The position numbers and the translations under genes are program-made. Shown here piece after piece: positions 12,995 to 23,859 of a DNA stretch of 64,000 nt. The notes beneath the pieces are model-generated. The model was given only the letters and a program-made list of their open reading frames with translations. It was not told the DNA's origin and made no database searches. Source of the stretch: Coniella vitis (lineage: Eukaryota; Ascomycota; Sordariomycetes; Diaporthales; Schizoparmaceae). Within the stretch, counting starts at the first letter, position 1. Each line of letters begins with the position of its first letter. Where the stretch lies: the NCBI GenBank assembly GCA_011317545.1, contig WUJK01000006.1, positions 2,914,001 to 2,978,000 on the forward strand. Reading direction: 5' to 3'.

Positions 12995-14130
12995 AGTATA
13001 GTATTTAACTATAGCTCTAATAGTTCCAGCCCCCTCGACGGTTAACCAGGCCTAGAATACTAATCAGCAGCTCTTAACCACTATCAACGTACTTACTATA
13101 CGTATTATAGAACTCGAAGCTCGAGGAAATACCGGCGGAACTACTAATAAGCCCTTTAAAATAGAATAGCCTAAGGTCTATTGCGGATAAGAAGACGATA
13201 TTCAACCTTTTATTATAGCCCTTAGAGCTTACTTCCAGCACTACTAATAGCAATTCCCTACTAAAGCTAAGAAAGTGGAATTCGCAGCTAGCAGGCTTAA
13301 AGGCGATATACTTATATAGTTTAAACCTATTCTACGAAACTTCCTGGAATTTAATACCGAAGAAACTAGAGAAGACAAGACTAATAAACTCTTTATATTA
13401 TTCGAAACCTTCGCCTAGATACTTAAGGAAACCTTTAGAAACCCTAACGAAAAACGTAACGTAGAATATAAGATCTCCTAACTTAAATAAACTAAGTTAG
13501 CATCATATTATATAGCGCTCTTCCGGCAGATTATATTATATCTCTACTAGGATAACGAACCTCTTATAATAGCCTATTATAATAGGCTTAAAGAATCTAT
13601 TAAAGACGAGCTATATAAGATGCCTCGATTAGAGATATTCGTAGAATTTGCGGTAATAGTAGTAGCTATTAATAACCGTAATTAGGAAAGGAACTAGGAA
13701 CGGTAAGGAAGGCAAAGACCTATTACCAACTTTATACCTAGGGCTAATACCGGAAAACGATATTAACGGCTACCTTAACGCTATATACCCCGATAGAATA
13801 ATTATTATAGCACGGCAACTAGCGGCACTATATACGTAGGACCTATAGAGCTCGACGCAGCTTAGCGCAAACCTATAAGCAAGGAATGCTTTAACTGTGG
13901 TAAGATAGGCTACTTCGCACGAGAATGCCGATAACCTAAGAAACCCAGAGAATTTAAGAAAGTCCCCGAAGGACGATAAGCCAATATTATAATACGCGAG
14001 ACCACGGACTCTACTCCCAGCTAAAACTAGCTTCTAAAGTAAGCGTCGGACGACTCCGATTACGGACTCCTTAACTGGACCTTCTGTTATAAGGATAATT
14101 ATATAACGTACCTCTCGGCAAAGTAAGGCT
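12995..14130 (+). pseudogene. Element B gag (capsid plus CCHC zinc knuckle), RIP-inactivated
   Basis: The frame encodes a Gag-like capsid region followed by a well-kept zinc knuckle at 13887-13928, C-F-N-C-G-K-I-G-Y-F-A-R-E-C, where the usual His is Tyr (CAC to TAC is a RIP-type change). Several TAG/TAA codons interrupt it, for example one right after the knuckle where Gln is expected. Gag packages the retroelement RNA, and the knuckle binds nucleic acid. The start codon was not identified with confidence. Confidence 0.75.
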
Positions 14131-15199
14131 TAGGATAGTTCCCTTAGAAACCTTATAAGGAACGATAAATTATAGTTACCTAGAGAATACCCCTCTCTAC
14201 GGATAATAGTCTATTCGAAAGATTAATAATAGAGTAGTAAGCCTAGCTTATTAGGGAATACCCCTACTAGCGCGATATAAAAGGGTACGAACTACCTAAC
14301 GAAACGGATATCTTATAGAGTAATATTACGGAAATTATAGAATAATAGGAAACGCTCTATATTAGTTAGGATACTAGCGCCTAAACTATTAACGAAGAAA
14401 CGAGCTTAGAATTAGAAAGCTCTACGGATAGAGATATCGATAAAGGAGATATATATTACCTTATCTACGGCATTATACTTAAAGAACTATTCCGAATAAT
14501 ATCTTATTAAGACGAAACCCCCCTCGTATAGGAAGACGTACGAATTAATTACCTCTACGAAAAATACTACTAGATCGTATAGTTTACCTATATTATATAT
14601 AATTGCAGATAATACTTTAAATATAAGGTAACTAACGAATAGTTCCCTACGCGCGAGATAGGGTATAGCATTATCGCCTACGACGACGATAATAGCGACT
14701 ATTATAAAGTACTTAGAATAAGGGGAAACTACGCTAGTATTAGCCTTATATATAATACCCCCTACGAATATACTACGCGATAAGTAAAATAGTACTAATA
14801 TACGATACCCTAGTGCGTACCTTACGCGTAAGAAAAAGCGCTCGACTAGTATAGAATACGCGAATAGAAGCGAAGGGAAAAGCGCGCAAAGCCCGTATAC
14901 GCGGAACCTACGTACTATAGCTTCTGCAAGAGCGTAGACTACGTAGAATATATAGCAGATAAAGTACGAATCTACTATATTATTAAGAATAGCGAACCCG
15001 GAGTATAGACTCCGTATACCGAAGAAGAAAATTAAGCGCGCTTATAGCGATAAGCCGCAGTACGTATACGATACGGAATATAATAAGCTAAGAACCTAGT
15101 ATAGATAGCAGCCCTTAGAGTATAATAAGAATAGTAGAACCTAAAAGGTAAGGATCGCCTATAAGGGATAATAAGCGATTAGGACTTACGATAAAGTCC

Positions 15200-18100
15200 C
15201 TCTATACGATAGACAGCTCGACGTACGAATATTTAAAAATCGCAGTACGAATTAACGATAAATACTATATAGTACTCCTAGATAGCGGAGTATAAGGAAA
15301 CTTTATATCCCTAAGCGTTATTAATAGAGAACGGATACCTTAGAAGAAGAAGATAGAACCTTATAAACTTAGTACCGTAGAAGGTATAGAAGTCGCTTAT
15401 AGCTAAGGTGTTATCGATATAGAATCTAATTAATTACTAGTTATAATCTACGGACGTACGATACTAATAAACTTCGATATTATAGATACCGTATAATACG
15501 AGCTAATCTTAGGTATACTATAGTTAAGAAAGGAAAATCCTCGAATCGATTAGACTAATAGCTATATTTTATAGGATAAAGCGGATACCTAAAAAGCGGT
15601 TATAATTAAAGGCGTAGGATCGGATTTAGTTATTAAGCAATACCTAGATAATAGGGGCTTAAACGAATTTATATATACCTCTAAATCGAGAAGAGCTAAG
15701 GCGATAGCTACCCTAGGATACGAAAAACCTCGATAGCTTATAGAGAAGGATCTAGCGATAGTTAGTACCTAATAGAATAAGGGATATAGCAGATTAGGAT
15801 ACGATATAATAGGATTCTATAGATAGCAGGATATATTATCGCGATAAGTTTAAGAAGGAACTAAGTATATATAACGATATCTCCTTATAATAGTAACTAT
15901 ATAAGACGAAGATACATTTAGAGACCTCTCCGGTATACTAAAAGAATATCGGAAGTTTATAAAACTATTTTAAGGAAAATTCGATAACGGCCTACTAAAG
16001 CATAGCCTATACGATTATAAGATCCTACTTAAAGAAGGAGAATAACTAAAGTTCTTTCCTATCTACGGATTAGATAAGGATAAACTTAAAGTACTTAGAG
16101 AATATATCGACGAAAATCTTAAGAAAGGCTATATTAAACCCTCCTATTTACTAATAGGATACCTAATCCTGTTTATACTAAAGAAAAACGGCAAACTATA
16201 ACTATATATTAACTATCGGCAATTTAACGATATTATAATTAAGAATCGGTACCCCTTACCTCTCTTTAAAGAACTTAGAGATAAACTTAAAGGAGCCTAA
16301 TAGTTTACAGCCCTCGACCTTAAAGAAGGATATACGTATATTCGTATTAAACCCGGAGAAGAATAGAAAATAGCGTTTAGAATACGCTACGGATATTTCG
16401 AATATCTTATTATACTATTCGGACTTACTAACGCCCCTATATTATTCTAGAAAATAATAAACTTTATCTTACGTAAATACCTCGACTATTTTATAATCGC
16501 TTACCTAGACGATATCCTTATTTACTTAAAGATATTCGAGGAATACTAGAAGTATATTACGATAATCCTATAAATCCTCTAAGATAATAAGATTTTAGTA
16601 GAATCTACTAAATATAACTAGAATACTTAAGAAGTTAACTACCTTAGATATATTATTATACTAGGGTATATACGAATATAGAAAGATAAAGTATAGGTAG
16701 TTAGGGACTAGCCTATACCTTAGAACGTTAAGGATATTAGAGCCTTCTTAAGCTACGCTAACTTCTACCGATAATTTATTAAGAACTATAATAGTATTAT
16801 AGCACTACTTACGGAACTTACGAAAAAGGATATTACCTTTAACTAGAACGAATAGGTATAGAAAGCTTTTAGTATAATTAAGGACGCAGTTATATTAGAA
16901 TTAATCCTAATCGAAGCAGACTAAGATAAAGTTTTCGAGATCGACATAGACGTATTAGATTATATACTCGGTAGATAACTCGGATAACGAGATAATAAAG
17001 GACGATTACGGATAGTTAGTAACTTTAGCAAGAAGCTAAACGGACTAGAACTTAACTACGGAATACCTAATTAAGAACTTATAATAATAATAGAAGCCTT
17101 TAGGGAATAGCGATACTACCTTATCGGCGTAAAATAATAAATTCTTATATATACGGATTATAAGAACCTTTAGGTATTTACCTTAATAAAGCAGCTTAAT
17201 AAACGATAAGTTAGATAGTACGAATTTCTATTAGAATTCGACTTTAAGATTATCTACCGTAAAGGTAAAGAAAACGAACGAGCAGACGCTCTTAGCAGAC
17301 GGTTAGACTATAAGGATAGCAATAGTAAAGACTAAGATATTATAGCGATCTTTAAGGAAGATTCGGACGGTAATCTTACTATACTATCTATTACTAAAGA
17401 ACTTAATATAACCCTATATATCGAAGGAGAAATACCTAACCTCGATAGTATAATAATATCGGAATAAAACGACTATATTAGAAGCATCTATAGCGTACTA
17501 GTATATAGATACTAAGGAATTAGAGCGACTTATAAAAGGATCTAACGTTATTAGAATCTACTAAACCTTAAGAAACGAGTTACGGATATCGTTAACAATT
17601 ACGATATATATAAACGGAATAAGATAGAACGATATAAACCTTACGGATTATTATAACCTCTACTAATACCTACGACTGTTTAGTTATCTATTAGTCTAGA
17701 CTTTATTATTAAGCTACCCCTCTTACGAGAACCCTTAACTTAGGTATAGTATAATAGTATCCTAGTAATAGTTTATAGACTAAGTAAATACGTATACTTC
17801 CTATTATATAAGGAAAGTAGTACTATAGAAGAACTCGTATATATATTCCTCCGTATTATTATCGCTAACTACGGAATACCTTAGGAAATTATATTAGATA
17901 GAGATAGAAAATTCGTATTAAAATTCTAGATCTCTCTTACTAAATACCTCGGAACGATATAATATATATCTACGGCATTTTATCCTTAAATAGACGGATA
18001 AATAGAACGTACTAACCAGATTATAGAATAATATCTACGATACTATATTAACTACGAATAAAATAATTAGGTCGAACTCTTACCTACGGTATAATTCGCC

Positions 18101-18720
18101 TATAATAGCGTAGATACGATAAGTATAGGAAAATCACTATTCTTCCTGCTCTACGGATATAACCCTACGGTATACTACGAAATACTACTAGGTAGAAACG
18201 CAGAAACGGCAGACTAATACGCTAGAAGAATTAAGCAATTATACGAAGATATTCGACGTATACTTTAGGATATTAAAGAATAAATAACGAAATACGCTAA
18301 TTAGAGAAGGATTAAGGGACTAATCCTATAAAAGGGAGATAAAGTCTACCTTAACCGTAAAAATATTAAAACTACTAGACCTAGTAATAAACTCGACTAT
18401 AAAAAACTCGGACCTTATAAAATTATATAATAGATTTTACTAGTTAACTATAAATTAGAAATCCTATATATACGCCTATACCTAGTCTTCTATATTTTAC
18501 TCCTAGAACTAGCACTAGCAGACGCAGAACTCTCGTACGATACAGATATTATCGAACCAGAACAAGTATAATACGAAGTTAAACAGATTCTCGACTTATA
18601 TAAACGCGGACGCGGAAAATAATACCTTATTAAATAGAAAAATTATAATAATTCGGAAAATACTTAGGAACTATTAAAGAACGTATACCTAGACCTTATT
18701 AAAGAATACGAAAATAAAAA
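15200..18720 (+). pseudogene. Element B pol: protease, RT, RNase H, integrase, chromodomain (inactivated)
   Basis: Domains in order are: retropepsin with L-L-D-S-G at about 15274-15288; RT with NYRQFND and NRYPLPL near 16210-16260 and an intact Y-L-D-D at 16502-16513; RNase H near 16950-17330 (Y-T-D-Y-K-N-L; K-E-N-E-R-A-D-A-L-S-R); integrase about 17480-18250, including I-S-T-A-F-Y-P and R-T-N-Q-I-I-E-Q-like segments; and a chromodomain about 18567-18720 with YEVKQILD and RGRGK*YLIK*K, whose stops stand at expected Gln/Trp. Chromodomains of this family steer integration to particular histone marks. The many in-frame TAG/TAA codons show RIP inactivation, while the catalytic Asp pair of RT is intact here, unlike in A, C and D. 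Confidence 0.88.
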
Positions 18721-18756
18721 GTTATTATAGCCTTAGATAGAGAAAGTACTATAGGA

Positions 18757-18828
18757 AATCGAACCCCGGACCTCCTAGTAAGAAACTATGAATTCTAACT
18801 ACTAAGCTATAAGACTACTTATATCTTT
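18757..18828 (-). tRNA. tRNA-like sequence (degraded) in the 3' region of element B
   Basis: On the minus strand there is a box-A-like TAGCTTAGTAGTTAGAAT, a possible anticodon arm with loop TTTCTTA, and a box-B-like GGGGTTCGATT in the right order and spacing for a tRNA. The acceptor stem does not pair well by eye, and the copy lies in a RIP'd transposon, so it is probably a relic or a tRNA-derived insertion, not a working gene. The homologous position of element C lacks it. The anticodon (possibly TCT) is not secure. Confidence 0.4.
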
Positions 18829-19017
18829 AAACTATAATAGCTACTAATAGGAATAACTAGACCCCTTATTAAGGATTACTAGTAGTAACTCTAAAGAAAT
18901 TAAAGTTACAAACTAGAAGCCCTAGCACCTTATAAATTACTAATAAGAAAATTAGATAGAGATAACGGAGAAATCCTAGATTAATTAAAATCTTCTAACG
19001 CGGTAATTATAAAACCC

Positions 19018-19430
19018 TTAGGTAATAGGCCTTTAGGAACGGTCGGCTCTACGGAACGATATTTAGCCTCGGCGGCTAAACGCTCCTTCTCTGCCTCCTT
19101 ACGTTCTATACGATCCAGGTCTTCTAGATTCGATAAACTATAACGAATAGTACGCGCTATCCGTTCCCGCTATATCTTCTTCTGCCTATATAAGCGTATT
19201 AGTTTATCTTCTAGCTCCTCGATCTTATCTTCTAGCTTTTAATGCTATAAAGAGATATATAAAAGGTCGGTAGAGTTAGTTATCTCTAAAATATCGTAAC
19301 GAGGAAGTTTTAAATATATATACTCGGCGTAGCGAGAAGAATTACTAGGGGAAACTTAATAAGAAGTCTTGCCTTTAGAATCGCAATAAGAATAAGGATA
19401 TATTTCGAAGGCGTTCGAAAGAATAATTAA
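19018..19430 (-). pseudogene. Antisense ORF of element B: coiled-coil protein relic
   Basis: The ORF is read on the minus strand between the chromodomain and the 3' LTR. It contains S-S-R-Y-A-E-Y-I and L-P-R-Y-D-I-L, then a charged heptad-like stretch K-L-E-D-K-I-E-E-L-E-D-K-L-I-R-L-Y-R-Q-K, followed by R-E-R-I-A-R-T-I-R and L-E-D-L-D-R-I-E-R-K-E-A-E-K. A few TAG/TAA codons break it at RIP-type positions. Element C has a diverged equivalent at 31750-32110 with the same motifs in the same order, which argues that it was a real protein. Function is unknown; a coiled-coil partner or regulator of the element is only a guess. Confidence 0.6.
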
Positions 19431-19611
19431 GTATAAGGATAACTTCTGTTTAGTAGAATTAGACCTTGGATTTAACAAATAAGGTTTCGTTATACGAGAA
19501 GACGACGATATAACGAATTAGGAAAGTATAATTCGAAGTAAGAATATTAGGCAGGATTACTTACGGAAATATTATAGATCTTTAGGGATAAAGACTAATA
19601 GAAGGGAGATA

Positions 19612-20083
19612 ATATTATAACCTATAAATATATAGGTTATAGGAATAGGCTAGCGTAACTATATACTAGCAAATCGGAACCGTAATAGACCGATAGGGAT
19701 CTCTTATATAAGGATATCTGGATACTTATAGTGATATAATTAGGGTTAGGGTCTTAATGGTTGCACGATCGATAGAATCGATATCGACTACATCGACTGG
19801 CATACTATAGATCGATAGGATCGATATCGATTATATCGACTTACTAGGATAACAGAAGGATATAAGGACAGGAGTTTATAGCTTAATATTAGATAGTTTC
19901 CTTATAATCTTTAGTTGTGAATCTAAGTATTATTTTATATAATAGGGTAATCCCTCTTAATCACTTGTAATACTTGATATTGCTCGATAACGTACGAAGA
20001 CTTAAAGGTAATACTTCCCTATCCTGCTAATATACAACTTATAGGTACTTCCAGAATCAGGGATTCAGGCAAGGATCATTATA
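19612..20083 (+). repeat. 3' LTR of element B
   Basis: This LTR is collinear with 12472-12942 over its whole length, with the same core repeats and AGGGTTAGGGT. It ends ATCATTATA and is followed by the target duplication CTATA and then the resumed sequence of element C. Confidence 0.92.
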
Positions 20084-21471
20084 CTATAGTATTATATTTA
20101 GAGAATTATTTAGGATAATAACCTATTAAAACAAAACCCCCCTTATATAGGAAGACGTACGAATTAATTACCTCTACGAAAAATACTACTAGATCGTATA
20201 GTTTGCTTATATTATATATAATTATAGATAATACTTTAAATATAAGGTAATTAACGAATAGTTCCTTACGCGCGAGATAGGGTATAGTATTATCGCTTAC
20301 GATAACGATAATAGCGATTATTATAAAATACTTAGAATAAGGGGAAACTACGCTAGTATTAGCCTTATATATAATACCCCCTATAAATATATTATGCGAT
20401 AAGTAAAATAATACTAATATATAATACCTTAGTATATACCTTACGCGTAAGAAAAAGTGCTCGATTAGTATAGAATATGCGAATAGAAATAAAGGGAAAA
20501 GCTCGTAAAGCCTATATATATAGAACCTACGTACTATAGCTTTTATAAGTGCGCCGACTATATAGAATACCTAGCGGATAAAGCGTATACCTACTATAAC
20601 CTTAAGGATAGTTAGCCCGGAGTATAGACTCCGTATACCGAAGAAGAAAATTAAGCGCGCTTATAGCGATAGGCCGTAATACGTATACGATACGGAATAT
20701 AATAAGCTAAGAACCTAGTATAAATAATAGCTCTTAGAGTATAGTAAGAATAGCAGAACCTAAAAGGTAAGGATCGCCTATAAGGGATAATAAGCGATTA
20801 GGACTTATAGTAAAGTCCCTCTATACGATAGATAGCTCGATATACGAATATTTGAAAATTGTAGTACGAATTAACGATAAATACTATATAATACTCCTAG
20901 ATAACGGAGCGTAAGGAAACTTTATATCCCTAAGCGTTATTAATAAAGAATAGATACCTTAGAAGAAGAAGATAGAACCCTATAAACTTAATACTATAGA
21001 AGGTATAGAAGTTACTTATAGCTAAGGTATTATCGATATAGAATCTAATTAATTACTAATTATAATCTACGGACGTATAATACTAATAAACTTCGATATT
21101 ACGGATACCGTATAATACGAGCTAATCTTAAGTATATTATAATTAAGAAAGGAAAATCCTCGAATCGATTAGACTAATAGCTATATTTTATAGGATAAAG
21201 CGGATACCTAAGAAGCGGTTATAATTAAAGGCGTAGGATCGGATTTAGTTATTAAGTAATACCTAGATAATAGGGGCTTAAACGAATTTATATATACCTT
21301 TAAATCGAGAAAAGCTAAGGCGATAACTACCCTAGGATATAATAAACCTCGATAGCTTATAGAGAAGGATCTAGCGATAATTAGTACCTAATAGAATAAG
21401 GGATATAGTAGATTAGGATACGATATAATAGGATTCTATAGATAGTAGGATATATTATCGCGATAAGTTTA
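20084..21471 (+). mobile_element. Element C internal part 2: gag-pol linker and protease relic
   Basis: This continues C exactly where B interrupted it. It matches B 14463-15850, ending within the region before RT. It includes the retropepsin-like stretch L-L-D-N-G near 20894-20910, where the catalytic DSG has become D-N-G. It is cut at GTTTA (21467-21471) by insertion of element D. Confidence 0.88.
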
Positions 21472-21810
21472 TATCACAGGCCCACGGGTAAATGCACGGC
21501 TTCGGCATACTAGGGCACGAAGCCTTAGTTAGCATATTCCCTTCTCGTCTGGAGACTGGCATTATATAAGCGCTAAACAAGAGCGTCTCCCGAGCAGCTT
21601 ACGAGCCGCACAAAAGACTATCGATAAGAGGACCCGTATCGACGGTAGACCTATAGAAAACTCTGTCTATAGGTGGATCCTAAACGTAAGAGCTATTTAA
21701 TAGCAGCTCTCGCGCCGCTATATAGATACTATTCTTACTTCTCTCCTTAAGTTAGTTAATAATAGAAATTAGGATCGAAACTACGAACGCTCTCTCGATA
21801 CCCGTTTATA
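21472..21810 (+). repeat. 5' LTR of element D (339 bp)
   Basis: The length is identical to the 3' copy at 28395-28733. Differences are mainly C/T and G/A. No TTAGGG-like tract is present, unlike the LTRs of A, B and C. Confidence 0.92.
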
Positions 21811-22249
21811 TTTAACTAACTTCTATTTCTACCTACCCTACGTATCTAACGGTGTTTACGTACTTATTTAGCGCGTAGCCTTAGGATATCGTACCCCTAC
21901 AACGAGTAATTCGGGTAACTCCCTACCTAAGCGAATAACGATAATAATAATATAATAATAACTATATAATAAATAGTTACTTAAATAATAGAAGAGCAGC
22001 GGTATATTATTAAAGGAGTAGTATAATAGCAGCGCGAAGATAGCGTACGAAACCTGGAAGCGCTTACGGCACGACTTACGCAAATCGAATAATCCCGTAG
22101 CCTACTACTATAGGAGCTACTAGTAAGTATTAGTAATATAGCGGCCGAGTACCCTAACCCGGTACCTAATAAACTAGAAGATACCTATACCCCTACCTCC
22201 TAAGATATAGAAGACGCCGACGTCGACGTAGACGAGGCCCTAGAGAGTA

Positions 22250-23170
22250 TAGTCGTACCTAAACGTAAGCCCCTTTCTTAGCTAGCGAACTTTAAGGGTA
22301 TATATACTTAATTCCCAGCTTAGGAGCGTACTATAAGGTATAAACTCGTCCGAGATACCTGCTTTATCGGGAATTATATAGATAAGTTCTAAGAAATCTA
22401 TAAGCACCTAAAGGGAGACGTAAAGGTTATAGTAAGGAGCTACTATATCGCAGGAGGAGAGTACGGCCTCTAGAAACCCTCCTTATTCCTATAATAGCTC
22501 CGCTACCGATACTACGATAAGAACTACGCTATTACTACTTCTTAGAGGCTTAGGAGCTTTACTTAGAAGAAAGGCTAATCCTTCCCTAACTTCTTCTCCT
22601 AGTAGGAGAAGTTACTAATAGACTCCGGCGGTATAGAGTAGCCGGACTTAGCTAAGTTAACGTACCTAGAGGGCGCTATTAATAGCGTATTATATATATA
22701 GCTTATTAGTATAGAAATGCCGTCGATATATAATAACTAGGTAAAGAAAGCGTTCTATATCTCGGCTAAGCTAGAAAGCTATATTACTATCCGAGACGGT
22801 AGCTATACTTCGCCCTTAAGCTACTTATCCGGAGCTACGGTATAGCGCTTTAGGATAACCTAGCGAGCGGGAGGAAATAGATAGAAACCGTAAAACCCTT
22901 ATATAGATCCCGATAGGGATATAGCTATAACTAGTATTAACGCTCTATAGGCTAATAAGTAGCGCGCGAGGTAGGTTAACTAGGCGGAGATTAGGCGTAG
23001 GAAAGAGTAAGGACTCTATTATAGGTATAGACGTTCGAACTATAGAATCGCTCGTTGCCCCTTCCTGCCCGCATACCCGCTTACTAGCTTAGGAGCTACG
23101 CGGGAGACGGATATTAACGTTACCGATATTAACCTTATCGACCTTAACGATACTACCGAGGAATAGGAGG
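22250..23170 (+). pseudogene. Element D gag relic with zinc knuckle
   Basis: The frame reads as a Gag-like protein ending in a CCHC region at about 23011-23058, now G-L-Y-Y-R-Y-R-R-S-N-Y-R-I-A-R-C-P. The first two Cys and the His have become Tyr through G-to-A or C-to-T changes, while the last Cys remains. Several TAG codons interrupt it upstream. The loss of knuckle residues is what RIP predicts. The start of the protein is not resolved. Confidence 0.7.
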
Positions 23171-23859
23171 AAAACTAGCTACTCCTATATAGAGTTACAT
23201 ATAGGAGCTTATAGGTCTCGACTTTAGCTTATAAGAAGTAAAGCGTTAGATAAATAGGAACTATTTTATAGTAGACCTATTCTATAATTTAACTCTATTT
23301 ATCTTAGTATTTATTAATTCTAGCTATAACTGCTATTCTGCTGCGAGCGAGACGCTCGTACGTAAGCTAAGACTTCCGCGTATATCTATCCCGCTTAGGA
23401 CCCTTTATTAATCGTTAAGGGAGAGAATATCGTATAAGTAGCCCGTTATCCGCTATATAACCTACCTTAATATAGACCTAGACGGGTATTTATATCGTAT
23501 TTAGGCTTATATAATCCCCCGCCTTTAGTATAACCTCGTTTTAGGAAAACCTTAGGTAGAAAGAGAGAGGGTAATATATATAGCTTATAAGCACCGCCTA
23601 AGTATCGGACGAGTAGGAGGACTAGAGGTTTAGGAACGAGGATACGGCCCTAAGAACTTTAACTATACGTTTATTAGTACCCTTGCTATTTAGAGCGAAG
23701 TTCGGTATATAAAACGCTTAAGTACCGCTTAGGTAGCGTTTTTTAGTATTATAATAGCCGATATTATTAAGGCCTTATTACCGAAAGTAGAATCCTCGGT
23801 TAACGAGAAACTCCCCCTAGAGTATTACGAGTTCCGGAACCTCTTTAATAAGGATATAG

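Larger units (their letters stand above)
12472..20083 (+). mobile_element. Element B: complete Ty3/gypsy chromovirus nested in C
   Basis: B is a full-length element of about 7.6 kb with LTRs of about 471 and 472 bp (12472-12942 and 19612-20083) and a 5-bp duplication CTATA (12467-12471 and 20084-20088). The interrupted sequence of C resumes precisely after it. Internal order is gag, retropepsin, RT, RNase H, integrase and chromodomain, then a 3' region with a tRNA-like sequence and an antisense ORF. Its 5' LTR and gag keep many CA/TG dinucleotides lost in C and A, so B is the least RIP'd copy and probably the youngest insertion. Pol still carries many TAG/TAA codons, so it cannot be autonomous. 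Confidence 0.93.

Noticed and set aside
21868..22083. Open minus-strand stretch of 71 codons
   Set aside because: It lies in the leader and gag start of element D, is rich in Tyr/Ile from RIP'd AT-rich sequence, and has no recognisable domain.
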